Of a stretch of DNA of 47,153 nucleotides, positions 32,222 to 40,593 are shown piece after piece. The stretch comes from Streptosporangiaceae bacterium (GTDB lineage Bacteria > Actinomycetota > Actinomycetes > Streptosporangiales > Streptosporangiaceae), in contig JAICYD010000046.1 in NCBI GenBank assembly GCA_025934375.1, positions 1 to 47,153 of the forward strand. Reading direction: 5' to 3'. The notes below the pieces were generated by a model, which was given only the letters and a program-made list of their open reading frames with translations, made no database searches and was not told the DNA's origin. The translations under genes were made by a program, and so were the position numbers. Numbering within the stretch: position 1 is the stretch's first letter; every line of letters starts with the position of its first letter.

Positions 32222-33190
32222 TTACGGGGTGAAGACGATCTTGCCGGTGTGGGTGCCCTCGATCATGGCGGCGAAGCCGTCGGGGGCGGCCGCGAGCGGG
32301 AGGACCCGGTCGATCAGCGGGCGCACGCCGGCCTGCTGGCAGAACTGGAGCAGGCGGGCGAGCTGGTCCCTGGTGCCCATGGTGGAGCCGACGACCGACA
32401 GCTGGGTGAAAAACACGCGGGTCAGTTCCGCGGGGGGCACGTCGCCGCTGGTGGCACCAGAGATGACGATGCGGCCGCCGGGCTTGAGCGACTTCAGGGA
32501 GTGGCTCCACGTCGCCTGGCCAACCGTCTCCATGACGACGTCAACCCGCTCGGGCAGCCGGGCGCCGGTCTCGAACGCCTGGTCCGCGCCGAGCTTGATC
32601 GCCCGGTCCCGCTTGGCCTCGCTGCGGCTGGTCGCCCACATCCGGTAGCCCGCCGCCCGGCCGAGCAGGATGAGCGCGGTCGCCACGCCGCCGCCCGCGC
32701 CCTGCACCAGGACGGTCGCGCCCGGCTGGACGCCCGCCTTGTCGAAGAGCATCCGGTAGGCCGTCAGGTAGGCGGTCGGCAGGCACGCCGCCTCCTCGAA
32801 GGTCAGCGCCGCGGGCTTGGGCAGGAGGTTGCGGCGGGGGACGGCCACCTGCCCGGCGAACGTCCCCGGGTGGCGCTCGGACAGCAGCGACCGGCGCGGG
32901 TCCAGCGTCTCATCGCCGCCGCCCGCGTCCGGGTCGCCGATCACCGCGTGGACCACGACCTCGTTCCCGTCCGCGTCGATCCCGGCGGCGTCACATCCCA
33001 AGATCATGGGGAGCCGGTCGGCGGGCAGCCCGACCCCGCGCAGCGACCACACGTCGTGATGGTTCAGCGCGGTGGCCTTGACGGTGATGGTGGTCCAGCC
33101 GGAAGGCGGCTGCGGCTGCGGCCGTTCCCCCGTCTCAAGCCCGTTCAGCGGGTTGTCGGCATCGATGCGCACAGCGGAAACGGCGAACAT
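32222..33190 (-). CDS. Zinc-independent MDR/quinone-oxidoreductase-like dehydrogenase
   Basis: ATG 33190 gives 322 residues, the normal medium-chain dehydrogenase/reductase length. The N-terminal catalytic domain has ATALNHHDVWSLRGVGLP and GCDAAGIDADG. The NADP-binding half has VLVQGAGGGVATALILLGRAAG and ATSRSEAKRDRAIKLGAD. The structural zinc cysteines are absent, which points to the quinone oxidoreductase-like branch of NADPH-dependent enzymes. A strong GC hairpin sits 17 bases ahead of the start, between this gene and malic enzyme. Substrate unknown. Confidence 0.9.
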   Translation of the reverse strand: MFAVSAVRIDADNPLNGLETGERPQPQPPSGWTTITVKATALNHHDVWSLRGVGLPADRLPMILGCDAAGIDADGNEVVVHAVIGDPDAGGGDETLDPRRSLLSERHPGTFAGQVAVPRRNLLPKPAALTFEEAACLPTAYLTAYRMLFDKAGVQPGATVLVQGAGGGVATALILLGRAAGYRMWATSRSEAKRDRAIKLGADQAFETGARLPERVDVVMETVGQATWSHSLKSLKPGGRIVISGATSGDVPPAELTRVFFTQLSVVGSTMGTRDQLARLLQFCQQAGVRPLIDRVLPLAAAPDGFAAMIEGTHTGKIVFTP

Positions 33191-33206
33191 GATCACGACC
33201 TTATTC

Positions 33207-33232
33207 CTGGGGGGCACACTCCAGCCCCCCAG
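33207..33232 (-). terminator. GC-rich hairpin between malic enzyme and MDR genes
   Basis: ctggggggc / gccccccag: perfect 9-base arms, 8-base loop. On the minus strand it follows the malic enzyme stop and lies 17 bases before the MDR start. A terminator without a long U run, or a leader hairpin. Confidence 0.5.
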
Positions 33233-33282
33233 ACCCCCCAACTAATGCAGCCTCCGTCCCCGCCGCGCGCTGACTTACAGGA

Positions 33283-34467
33283 CTACCTTCTGGCGACTCC
33301 GTCGGCGCGGGCCTGGGCGGCGACCGCGGCGGTCACGGCGGGTGCCACCCGCTCGTCGAACTGGCCCGGGATGACGTAATCCGGGGTCGCGTCGGCGCCG
33401 ACGAGGGCGGCGATCGCGTCGGCGGCGGCGAGCTTCATGTTCTCGGTCACGGTGGTCGCCCGCACGTCCAGCGCGCCGCGGAAGACGCCGGGGAACGCCA
33501 GCGAGTTGTTGATCTGGTTGGGGAAGTCGCTGCGGCCCGTCGCCACCACGGCCGCGTGCCGGCGGGCGATGTCCGGGTGGATCTCCGGGTCCGGGTTGGA
33601 CAGCAGGAAGGTGATCGCGCCGGGGGCCATCTGGCCGATCGCGTCCTGCGACAGCGAGCTGCCGGACAAGCCGATGAACACGTCGGCCCCGCGCAGCGCC
33701 GACTCGGTCGAGCCGGTCAGCCCGGCCGAGTTGGAGATCTCCGCCAGCGCCGCCTTCACCGGGTTCAGCCCCTCCCGGCCCGCGTAGATGATCCCCTTGC
33801 TGTCGCAGACGGCGATGTCGCCGATCCCGGCCGCGAGCAAGATCTTGGACACCGCGATGCCGGAGGCGCCCGCCCCCGCGACCACCACGCGCAGGTCACC
33901 AAGCTGCTTGCCGACCACGCGGGCGGCCCCGCGCAGCGCGGCGAGCGTCACGATCGCGGTGCCGTGCTGGTCGTCGTGGAAGACCGGGATGTCGAGCATC
34001 GCGCGGAGCCGGTCCTCGATCTCGAAGCACCTCGGCGCCGAGATGTCCTCCAGGTTGATCCCGCCGAAGCTGGGCGCCAGCGCGGCCACGGTGGCGACCA
34101 CCTGGTCCACGTCGGTGGTGGCCAGGCAGATCGGCACGGCGTCGATGCCGGCGAACCGCTTGAACAGCAGCGCCTTGCCCTCCATGACGGGCATGGCGGC
34201 GGCCGGGCCGATGTCGCCCAGCCCGAGGACGGCGGTGCCGTCGCTGACCACGGCGACGGTGTTGGCCACCCACGTGTAGGTGGCGGCGAGGTCGGGTGAG
34301 TCGGCGATCGCGCTGCAGACCCGGGCGACTCCGGGCGTGTAGGCCATCGCGAGGGCCTCGTTGTCCTCCACCATGACGGCGGACTGGACGCTGACCTTGC
34401 CGCCCAGGTGCATGTCAAAGACCGGATCGCCGAGAAAAGGATGAGCGGAAGCAGGCTCTGCGCCCAC
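33283..34467 (-). CDS. NAD(P)-dependent malic enzyme
   Basis: Converts malate to pyruvate, CO2 and reduced cofactor. The 394-residue short bacterial form has the substrate/metal region [13 protein letters not shown] near residue 42, [23 protein letters not shown], the acidic metal ligands in [17 protein letters not shown], and [11 protein letters not shown]. The dinucleotide fold is [17 protein letters not shown] near 195, and [12 protein letters not shown] follows near 290. No C-terminal phosphotransacetylase domain. GTG start at 34467. The divergent CGNR gene starts 195 bases away. Cofactor preference cannot be fixed by eye. Confidence 0.96.
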   Translation of the reverse strand: MGAEPASAHPFLGDPVFDMHLGGKVSVQSAVMVEDNEALAMAYTPGVARVCSAIADSPDLAATYTWVANTVAVVSDGTAVLGLGDIGPAAAMPVMEGKALLFKRFAGIDAVPICLATTDVDQVVATVAALAPSFGGINLEDISAPRCFEIEDRLRAMLDIPVFHDDQHGTAIVTLAALRGAARVVGKQLGDLRVVVAGAGASGIAVSKILLAAGIGDIAVCDSKGIIYAGREGLNPVKAALAEISNSAGLTGSTESALRGADVFIGLSGSSLSQDAIGQMAPGAITFLLSNPDPEIHPDIARRHAAVVATGRSDFPNQINNSLAFPGVFRGALDVRATTVTENMKLAAADAIAALVGADATPDYVIPGQFDERVAPAVTAAVAAQARADGVARR

Positions 34468-34662
34468 GGTGGAACCCCCAAGGTTCGGTGCACATGGTGA
34501 TGATCAGGCGCAGGCGCACGATAAGACTGCCGCACTGCGTGTAGGCACTGCGGACAAGGCGCTGAACTCGGTGAGGCGCTGATCCCTCAAGCTACGGGGG
34601 TTGCCCGATGCTCTATTGTGCCATATGAAGGGCGGACGTGACCGCCGGGAGGGGGATCGCGG

Positions 34663-35184
34663 ATGGACCTTGCCTCCTATGCCGAGCTCGCGGTCCGGCT
34701 CGTGAACACCGACAGTCTCGGGCACGAGGGCGGGGACCAGATCGCGACCCTGGAGGGCCTGCGCGCCCTGGTCGCCGACCGGCAGCACCTGAACCACGGC
34801 GTCACCCGCCGCGACCTGGAGGAGCTGCGCGGCATGCGCGAGGAGTTCCGGGGGTTCTTCACCGCCTGCGCGGCCGGGAACGGAGCGGCGGCGGCCGACC
34901 TGCTCAATTCGCTGATGATACAGCACCCCGTGCACCCGCAACTGTCCGGCCATGACGGGCAGCCCTGGCACGTGCACTACACCGAGAGCGGGTCGATGGC
35001 CGACAAGTACGCCGCGGGCGCGGCGATGGGCCTGGCGGTGCGGCTGTCCGAGCTGGGCGTGCAGCGCTTCGGCACCTGCCAGGGGCCGCCCTGCGAGGGC
35101 GTGTTCATCGACTCCTCGGACGACGCCACCAGGCGGTACTGCTCGGACCGGTGCGCCGAGCGGGCGGCTGCCACCCTCTTCTAG
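34663..35184 (+). CDS. CGNR zinc-finger/ABATE domain regulator
   Basis: 173 residues, with GGAGGGGG just before ATG 34663. The N-terminal ABATE-type domain (ELAVRLVNTDS, then DLEELRGMREEFRGFF) is a putative stress-sensing domain. The C-terminal zinc finger reads FGTCQGPPCEGVFID, RRYCS and then C, three residues on. The name-giving CGNR segment is CAER here, so the four metal cysteines are kept but the signature tail is changed. Such proteins are thought to be transcription factors; the target is unknown. Confidence 0.88.
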   Translation: MDLASYAELAVRLVNTDSLGHEGGDQIATLEGLRALVADRQHLNHGVTRRDLEELRGMREEFRGFFTACAAGNGAAAADLLNSLMIQHPVHPQLSGHDGQPWHVHYTESGSMADKYAAGAAMGLAVRLSELGVQRFGTCQGPPCEGVFIDSSDDATRRYCSDRCAERAAATLF

Positions 35185-35615
35185 CCTGGGCCGCCCTCTG
35201 GCCGCCCCGGCTACTCCCCCCGGCCTCAGGCCCGCATTTCCGACTAAACCGGCGGATAACTCTGGCTATCGCTCGTGAATCAATTCACAAGCGCCGCTAA
35301 GTCGTTTTATACCCACTCATCACTTACATAAACCTCGACAACGCGGGCATTTCCGGGTTTACTGACGCGCCACCGGGTTATGGCCGATTTCAGCGGGCAG
35401 ATCCCTGGTTACTCGCTGGAAACATGGGCCTGACCTGCGTTATCAAACCGCATCAAAGCAACCGATCCGCGGTACTTTTCACCCGCGAAGATCATCTCTA
35501 CGATGTTCTCACTCTACTCATATTGACAGCCAGCTCGCGCCAGCCGCGGATCCCCGCAAAAGCGGCGGGCGGCGCGCCCTTCGGGGCAACGATCGGAAGA
35601 AGAGAGCTCTCGATC
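35185..35615. other. Intergenic region and permease leader
   Basis: 431 bases, noticeably more AT-rich than the flanks. A 14-base palindrome gtgaat-ca-attcac lies at 35275-35288. The permease frame is open from 35424, but those residues do not resemble the family. I see no RNA gene or riboswitch I can name. Confidence 0.5.
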
Positions 35616-37268
35616 ATGGCAACTGAAACAGGACCGGTCACCACAGTCCGACCGGCCGACGTCGGGCTCAAACGCGAGCTGGGCCTCGTCGGGGCCACCT
35701 GGGCCTCGGAGACCTCGATCATCGGCTCGGGCTGGCTGTTTGCGCCACTGAGCGCCGCGATCCTGGTGGGCGGGGGCGCCGTCCTGGACTGGATCATCGC
35801 CGGCGTCGTGGTCATCGTCTTGGCCCTGTGCCACGCTGAGCTTGGCGCGATGTACCCCGTATCGGGCGGTACCGCCCGGTTCCCGCACTTCGCGTTCGGC
35901 AGCGTGGCCGGCATCGGGTTCGGGTTCTTCGCCTACATGCAGGCGGTGACCATCGCGCCCATCGAGTGCTTCGCGTTCATCGAGTACGCGTCGTACTACT
36001 GGCCGAGCCTGTACAACGAGACCACCAAGAACGTCACCGGGGTGGGCTTCGTGGTCACCATCTTGCTGATGGCGTTCTTCGTGGCCGTCAACTTCCTGGC
36101 CATGCGGCTGTTCGCCCGGGTCAACAACGTCATCACCTGGTGGAAGGTCGCCATCCCGGTCCTGACGATCATCATCTTGCTGTTCAAGTTCCACGGCGGG
36201 AACTTCACCGCCGGGGGCTTCATCCAGGGCGGGGCGCACGGCCTGTTCGCGGCGCTGCCCCTGTCGGGCATCATCTTCGCCTACTCCGGCTTCGAGCAGG
36301 CCGACCAGCTAGCCGGCGAGATCAAGAACCCCGGCCGCAACCTCCCGCTGGCGATCATCATCTCGGTCGTGATCGGCACCATCATCTACACCCTGCTCCA
36401 GGTCGTGATGATCGGCGCGATGCCCTCGGACCTGCTCGCCAAGGGCTGGGCGGGCTTCTCCAACGACGCGATCTCGGCCGGCCCGTTCGCAGGCCTGGCC
36501 ACAGTCGTCGGGCTCGGGTGGCTGGCGACGATCTTGCGGATCGACGCGTTCGTGTCCCCGTCGGGCACCGGGCTCATCTACACGACCGGCACCTCCCGGG
36601 TCAGCTACGGCCTGGCCCGCAACCGGTACGCCCCGCAGTTCTTCGGCAAGGTCGACCGGAATGGCGTCCCGTGGGTGGGCCTGATCGGCGCGTTCCTCAT
36701 CGGGCTGCTGTTCCTGCTGCCGTTCCCGAGCTGGCACTCGCTGGTCGGCCTGATCACGGGCGCCAGCGTGCTGATGTACGCGGGCGCGCCACTGTCCCTG
36801 GGCGCGTTCCGCGGCCAGGTTCCGGACGCGACCCGGCCGTACAGGCTGCCGGCCGCCGCCGTGGTGGCCCCGCTGGCGTTCGTCGTCGCCGACCTGCTCA
36901 TCTACTGGTCGGGCTTCGAGATCATCTGGAAGCTCGGCATCGTGCTGGTCATCGGCTACGTGGTCATGGGCATCACGATGGCGTTCGACTCCCAGCGGCC
37001 GAAGCTGGAGTGGAAGTCCGCCGTCTGGCTGCCGGTCTGGCTGATCGGCCTGGGCATCATCTCCTGGCAGGGCCAGTTCGACGGCGGCGCCAAGCTGGCG
37101 CCGGTCAACACCAACAACATCCCGTTCTGGTGGGACATCGTCATCGTCGCCGCGTGGAGCCTGCTCATCTGGTTCTGGGCGATGCGCACCAAGCTGCCCA
37201 GGCGGGAGATGCTGGAGCTGGTGGACCGCCAGTCCGCCGAGCACGACCCAGAGGGCACCATGTTGTAG
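35616..37268 (+). CDS. APC family amino acid permease
   Basis: ATG 35616 (MATETGPVTTV) gives 550 residues; GAAGAAGAGAG lies upstream. About 12-14 membrane helices are visible. The first helix carries the APC motif ASETSIIGSGWLFAPL, helix 3 region has YPVSGGTARFPHFAFGS, and helix 6 has IIFAYSGFEQADQLAGEIKN, containing the glutamate-rich segment after the substrate site. A long cytoplasmic tail ends the protein. It imports or exchanges an amino acid or related compound; the substrate is not readable. A terminator hairpin follows at 37295. Confidence 0.93.
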   Translation: MATETGPVTTVRPADVGLKRELGLVGATWASETSIIGSGWLFAPLSAAILVGGGAVLDWIIAGVVVIVLALCHAELGAMYPVSGGTARFPHFAFGSVAGIGFGFFAYMQAVTIAPIECFAFIEYASYYWPSLYNETTKNVTGVGFVVTILLMAFFVAVNFLAMRLFARVNNVITWWKVAIPVLTIIILLFKFHGGNFTAGGFIQGGAHGLFAALPLSGIIFAYSGFEQADQLAGEIKNPGRNLPLAIIISVVIGTIIYTLLQVVMIGAMPSDLLAKGWAGFSNDAISAGPFAGLATVVGLGWLATILRIDAFVSPSGTGLIYTTGTSRVSYGLARNRYAPQFFGKVDRNGVPWVGLIGAFLIGLLFLLPFPSWHSLVGLITGASVLMYAGAPLSLGAFRGQVPDATRPYRLPAAAVVAPLAFVVADLLIYWSGFEIIWKLGIVLVIGYVVMGITMAFDSQRPKLEWKSAVWLPVWLIGLGIISWQGQFDGGAKLAPVNTNNIPFWWDIVIVAAWSLLIWFWAMRTKLPRREMLELVDRQSAEHDPEGTML

Positions 37269-37294
37269 GTCCCCGGAAGTTACGTTCGCACCGC

Positions 37295-37328
37295 GCGGCC
37301 CCCTCCTGAGCGCAAGGAGCGGGGCCGC
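37295..37328 (+). terminator. Hairpin terminator after the permease
   Basis: gcggccccctcct pairs with aggagcggggccgc (one bulged base), loop gagcgca. It starts 27 bases after the permease stop; no U run. Confidence 0.65.
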
Positions 37329-37381
37329 CGGCGTCAGCGGGCAGCGGGTGCGGCGGCCCAGTGCCGCGAGGGTCTTGGATG

Positions 37382-37413
37382 CCACTCAACGGAACGTGCG
37401 ATCCGTTGAGTGG
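37382..37413 (-). terminator. Hairpin terminator after sodX
   Basis: ccactcaacgga / tccgttgagtgg: perfect 12-base arms, 8-base loop, three bases beyond the sodX stop on the minus strand. Confidence 0.75.
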
Positions 37414-37416
37414 AGA

Positions 37417-37755
37417 TCAGAATTTCGATTTGAATTGAGGCCAGTAACGGGCGAGGACATGGCCGACGATCAGGTCATCGCCGACCGGGCCAAGGCGGTT
37501 GCTGTCCACGGCTCCGGCCGCCGGGTTGTCCGACTCCAGCCACCAGCCGCCGTCGACGCGCCGCGTGGCCCGCTTGACCAGGAGGAACCCCGGCCGCGCG
37601 GGGTGCCCACCGTGGGGCGGCATCCAAGCCAGCACCACCTGCCCCGGTCGAATGCGCCGGGTTCGCCGCGCGACCAGCCAGTCGCCGGGACGCAAGCCGG
37701 GGAGCATCGACTCCTCCGCCACCTCCACGCGCAGCAGCGGCCAACGCGGTGCCAT
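37417..37755 (-). CDS. sodX: Nickel-type superoxide dismutase maturation protease
   Basis: A small S26 signal-peptidase-like protease that removes the N-terminal propeptide of Ni-SOD, exposing the metal-binding histidine. I choose ATG 37755 (112 residues); an earlier ATG at 37836 would reach into the sodN promoter. The catalytic Ser lies in VAEESMLPGLRPGDWLV near residue 17, and the general-base Lys in GFLLVKRATRR near 62. The C-terminal DSNRLGPVGDDLIVGHVLARY is typical of the subgroup. Divergent from its substrate gene sodN, 96 bases away, as in other actinomycetes. Confidence 0.95.
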   Translation of the reverse strand: MAPRWPLLRVEVAEESMLPGLRPGDWLVARRTRRIRPGQVVLAWMPPHGGHPARPGFLLVKRATRRVDGGWWLESDNPAAGAVDSNRLGPVGDDLIVGHVLARYWPQFKSKF

Positions 37756-37851
37756 GGAACGCGATTGTAGGCCGGCGCGATTAGGGGCCGCGAATGGCGG
37801 GAGTAAGGTTCGGGAGAGACCGTAGTTGAACTGCACGGAGGAAGGGAATCA

Positions 37852-38259
37852 ATGAGGCTGCTCACCCGGATCCTGGCGCCCAAGGCCATCGCCCACGCCC
37901 ACTGCGACCTGCCCTGCGGGGTCTACGACCCGGCGCAGGCCCGGATCGAGGCGGAGTCGGTCAAGGCCATCGCCGAGAAGTACGCCGCGAACGATGACCC
38001 GGTGTTCCGGGCGCGGGCGCTGATCATCAAGGAACAGCGCTCGGAGCTGGTCAAGCACCACCTGTGGGTGCTGTGGACGGACTACTTCAAGCCGCCGCAC
38101 TTCGAGAAGTACCCGCAGTTGCACCAGCTGTTCAACGAGGCCACCAAGCTCGCCGGCGCGGGCGGCACCAAGGGCTCGCTCGACGTGGCCACCGCGGACG
38201 CGCTGCTGGGCAAGATCGACGAGATCGCCAAGATCTTCTGGGAGACCAAGCAAGCCTGA
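37852..38259 (+). CDS. sodN: Nickel superoxide dismutase precursor
   Basis: Converts superoxide to oxygen and peroxide in the cytoplasm. The 135-residue precursor has a 16-residue propeptide (MRLLTRILAPKAIAHA) before the nickel hook HCDLPCGVYDPAQARIEAES, which supplies His1, Cys2 and Cys6 of the mature enzyme. The remaining four-helix bundle (HHLWVLWTDYFKPPHFEKYP) has normal length. Strong ribosome site GGAGGAAGG. In streptomycetes sodN is repressed by Nur when nickel is scarce; I could not identify a convincing Nur box in the 96-base divergent space. A perfect hairpin terminator follows. Confidence 0.98.
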   Translation: MRLLTRILAPKAIAHAHCDLPCGVYDPAQARIEAESVKAIAEKYAANDDPVFRARALIIKEQRSELVKHHLWVLWTDYFKPPHFEKYPQLHQLFNEATKLAGAGGTKGSLDVATADALLGKIDEIAKIFWETKQA

Positions 38260-38287
38260 ATCTGCCCCGGACCGAAGGCATACGGCC

Positions 38288-38344
38288 GCGAGGACGTGGC
38301 GGCACCCCCCTGGCTACGGCCGCGAGGTGCCGCCACGTCCTCGC
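38288..38344 (+). terminator. Long perfect hairpin terminator after sodN
   Basis: 19-base perfect arms (38288-38306 and 38326-38344) with a 19-base loop, followed by ttta. A direct repeat tacggccgcgagg starts both arms' left flanks (38281 and 38316), so the element is both a direct and an inverted repeat. Confidence 0.85.
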
Positions 38345-38499
38345 TTTATGGACAAAGGCACCCTGACCAGCACTTTCACTCGCGGCGTAACCTCGCACCC
38401 CGTATGCCGACTCCCCGAGCACCGGCAGATGACGGTAAGTTGCATTCAGCGACCGGACCGCCAGCGCGGTCCGGCACAACTTATGAAACACGGAGCGAC

Positions 38500-38949
38500 G
38501 TGACCGAAGACACCGCGGCCGCCATGGCCGTGCCGGGCCACTCCGCGGCACCAGAAGGCCGCGAGCAGGCCGATTACGTGCAGGTGCGCATGCCCGCCGA
38601 GGGCGCGTACCTGTCCGTGCTGCGCACCGCGGCCGCCGGGCTGGCGGCCAGGCTGGACTTCACGCTGGACGAGATCGAGGACCTGCGCATCGCCATCGAC
38701 GAGGCGTGCGCCATGCTGCTGTCCCAGGCGATCCCCGGCACTGACCTGGAGTGCGTGTTCGAGCTGGGGACTGATCAGGTGACGATCACTGTTTCAGTTA
38801 TAGCGGCGCACCCGCGGATGCCGGCCAGGGACACCTTCGCCTGGACCGTGCTGTCCGCGCTGGCAGGGACGGTGGACTCCCGGCTCGGGCCCGATGACCG
38901 GGTTGCTATCGTGCTGGCCAAGCGCCGCGGAGCATCGGGGTCCGGGTGA
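38500..38949 (+). CDS. RsbW-like anti-sigma factor (degenerate HATPase fold)
   Basis: GTG 38500 with GGAG four bases ahead gives 149 residues. The core resembles the anti-sigma regulatory factor ATPase: VRMPAEGAYLSVLRTAAAGLAARL, then DEIEDLRIAIDEACAMLL where the N-box glutamate/asparagine segment usually lies. I do not see the DXGXG box, so nucleotide binding may be weak or altered, as I recall for several actinobacterial members. It overlaps the sigma gene by GTGA, the classical arrangement in which the anti-sigma holds its sigma until an antagonist releases it. No antagonist gene is in the window. Confidence 0.88.
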   Translation: MTEDTAAAMAVPGHSAAPEGREQADYVQVRMPAEGAYLSVLRTAAAGLAARLDFTLDEIEDLRIAIDEACAMLLSQAIPGTDLECVFELGTDQVTITVSVIAAHPRMPARDTFAWTVLSALAGTVDSRLGPDDRVAIVLAKRRGASGSG

Positions 38950-39800
38950 GCGGCGATTACGAGGTTCAGGTGACCGAAGAAGAGTTCGAGGTAACGGTGG
39001 AGGAAGGGACTCCTCCGCCGCTGCCCCGCGCTGAGCATTCGTCACCGGACCGCACCCAGGCCCGAGAGCTGTTTGAGCGGCTGGCGAGCTTGCCGGCCAG
39101 CGATCCCGAGCGGGCCCGCATCCGATCCACGCTCGTGGAGCTGCACCTGCCGCTCGTGGAGTACCTGGCCCGGCGGTTCCGCAACCGCGGGGAGTGGCTG
39201 GATGACCTGACCCAGGTCGCGACGATCGGGCTGATCAAGTCGATCGACCGGTTCGACCTGGAGCGCGGCGTCGAGTTCTCCACCTACGCCACGCCGACGA
39301 TCGTCGGCGAGATCAAGCGGCACTTCCGGGACAAGGGCTGGGCCGTGCGGGTCCCGCGCCGCCTGCAGGAGCTGAAGCTCTCGCTGACCAAGGCGATCGG
39401 CGACCTGGCCCAGCGCGAGGGGCGCGCCCCGACCGTCAGCGAGCTGGCCGCGTACCTGAAGATGTCGGAAGAGGAGGTCCTGGAGGGGCTGGAGTCCGCG
39501 AACGCCTACTCCACCGTGTCGCTGGACGCGCCGGACTCCGGCGATGAGGACGCGCCCGCCGTGGCCGACTCGCTGGGCATGATCGACGACGCGCTTGAGG
39601 GCGTGGAGTACCGCGAGTCCCTCAAGCCGTTGCTGGAGCGACTTCCGCCGCGAGAGAAGAGGATCCTGCTACTGCGCTTCTTTGGCAACATGACGCAGTC
39701 GCAGATCGCCGCCGAGCTGGGCATCTCGCAGATGCACGTGTCCCGGCTGCTCGCCCGGACGCTGACTCAGCTGCGAGACGGCCTCACGGTCGACGACTGA
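38946..39800 (+). CDS. SigB/SigF-type alternative RNA polymerase sigma factor
   Basis: A 284-residue group 3 sigma factor for general stress or development. Region 2: LPLVEYLARRFRNRGEWLDDLTQVATIGLIKSIDRFD (in parts), then GVEFSTYATPTIVGEIKRHFRDKGW. Region 3: RVPRRLQELKLSLTKAIGDL. Region 4 helix-turn-helix: LPPREKRILLLRFFGNMTQSQIAAELGISQMHVSRLLA (in parts). The acidic N-terminus (about 30 residues) is an extension. GTG start overlaps the anti-sigma stop, so the pair is made together. Confidence 0.96.
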   Translation: MSGDYEVQVTEEEFEVTVEEGTPPPLPRAEHSSPDRTQARELFERLASLPASDPERARIRSTLVELHLPLVEYLARRFRNRGEWLDDLTQVATIGLIKSIDRFDLERGVEFSTYATPTIVGEIKRHFRDKGWAVRVPRRLQELKLSLTKAIGDLAQREGRAPTVSELAAYLKMSEEEVLEGLESANAYSTVSLDAPDSGDEDAPAVADSLGMIDDALEGVEYRESLKPLLERLPPREKRILLLRFFGNMTQSQIAAELGISQMHVSRLLARTLTQLRDGLTVDD

Positions 39801-40290
39801 GCTTCCTGGGGGATAGGCACCTTTAGTCAAGTGTTTCCGTTAACCCCGCACAGTCTACTTACTATGGCCATACTGCGGCGTCACGCCGTTTATTCGAAAA
39901 CATTGCGTCGCGCTGTCCGGTACCTGTTTGATGCCCGTATGGGCATTAATGTCCGGTTTGCCGGGTGGTGGCTCCTGACTTTGGCCTGACTCCGCCGGCT
40001 GGCGGGGGCTGCCTGGCCTGGGGCCTTTGCCGGGCCGGGGGCCTGGGCTGGCGGCGGGCCGGGGCCTTGCGGGCCGGGGCGCGGGTGGCGCGGTGGCTGG
40101 GGTCCTTGCTTCCCATGGGGATGCCGGCGGGTGGCCGGGGCCGGGGGCCCGGTGCGGGCCTGCGGCGGGCCGGCGTCCCTCGGGCCGGTGCCTGGCTGGG
40201 TGCGGCGCGCTTCGCGCGCCTCCGTTGCGGCGGCGGGTGGCGCGGAGGGTTGCCGGGGGCGCGGCGGGCTGCCGGCTGGCCGGCCGGGGT

Positions 40291-40317
40291 CCTGTCAAGG
40301 CGGTGTCGCTTGACAGG
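40291..40317. other. Inverted repeat cctgtcaag...cttgacagg
   Basis: 9-base perfect arms, 9-base loop (gcggtgtcg). It is 27 bases before a second hairpin; possible terminator, regulator site or recombination site. Confidence 0.5.
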
Positions 40318-40344
40318 TCCCGGGCGGCGCTGACAATGGGGGGC

Positions 40345-40379
40345 CGGGGTTGGGTGAGCGCATTCCTCACCCAACCCCG
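40345..40379 (-). terminator. Perfect 14-base hairpin downstream of the PIMT-like gene
   Basis: cggggttgggtgag / ctcacccaaccccg with a 7-base loop, about 215 bases beyond the stop of the last gene of the minus-strand operon. No U run; could terminate that operon. Confidence 0.55.
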
Positions 40380-40593
40380 ATAGGTGCCCATGCCTTCGTC
40401 TTTGCCGTGGACCTTGGCCTTTGACTGGCTTTTGACGTGAGGTGCGCCGGTCGCGGGGGGCACGGCGCGGCCCGATGCTTTGTTCGGGCGCGGGGCGGCA
40501 CCCGTTAGTACACTCTGTGTAAATAGGCTTCCCGGGCCCCGTGATGATGCTGGTGCCGGTGGCGGGCGGCCGGGGCAGGGCGGTGCGTGCTCT

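Larger units (their letters stand above)
39801..40593. other. 793-base gene-free stretch with strong strand composition bias
   Basis: No convincing gene. The first 150 bases are AT-rich with a small cggcg-tca-cgccg hairpin at 39876. From 39,965 to 40,350 the plus strand is extremely G-rich and C-poor, so antisense frames encode only Pro/Arg/Ala. Two clean hairpins follow (40291 and 40345) and a 13-base palindrome tacac-tct-gtgta lies at 40509-40521. It marks the edge between the housekeeping block and the accessory block. Confidence 0.6.

Noticed and set aside
35185..35615. Riboswitch ahead of the amino acid permease
   Set aside because: The leader is AT-rich with a small palindrome, but no conserved riboswitch core could be recognised by eye.
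37756..37851. Nur operator between sodX and sodN
   Set aside because: Expected on biological grounds, but no convincing paired half-sites were found.
39855..40463. 202-codon minus-strand frame in the gene-free stretch
   Set aside because: Pro/Arg/Ala only, no ribosome site, follows base composition rather than protein-like patterning.
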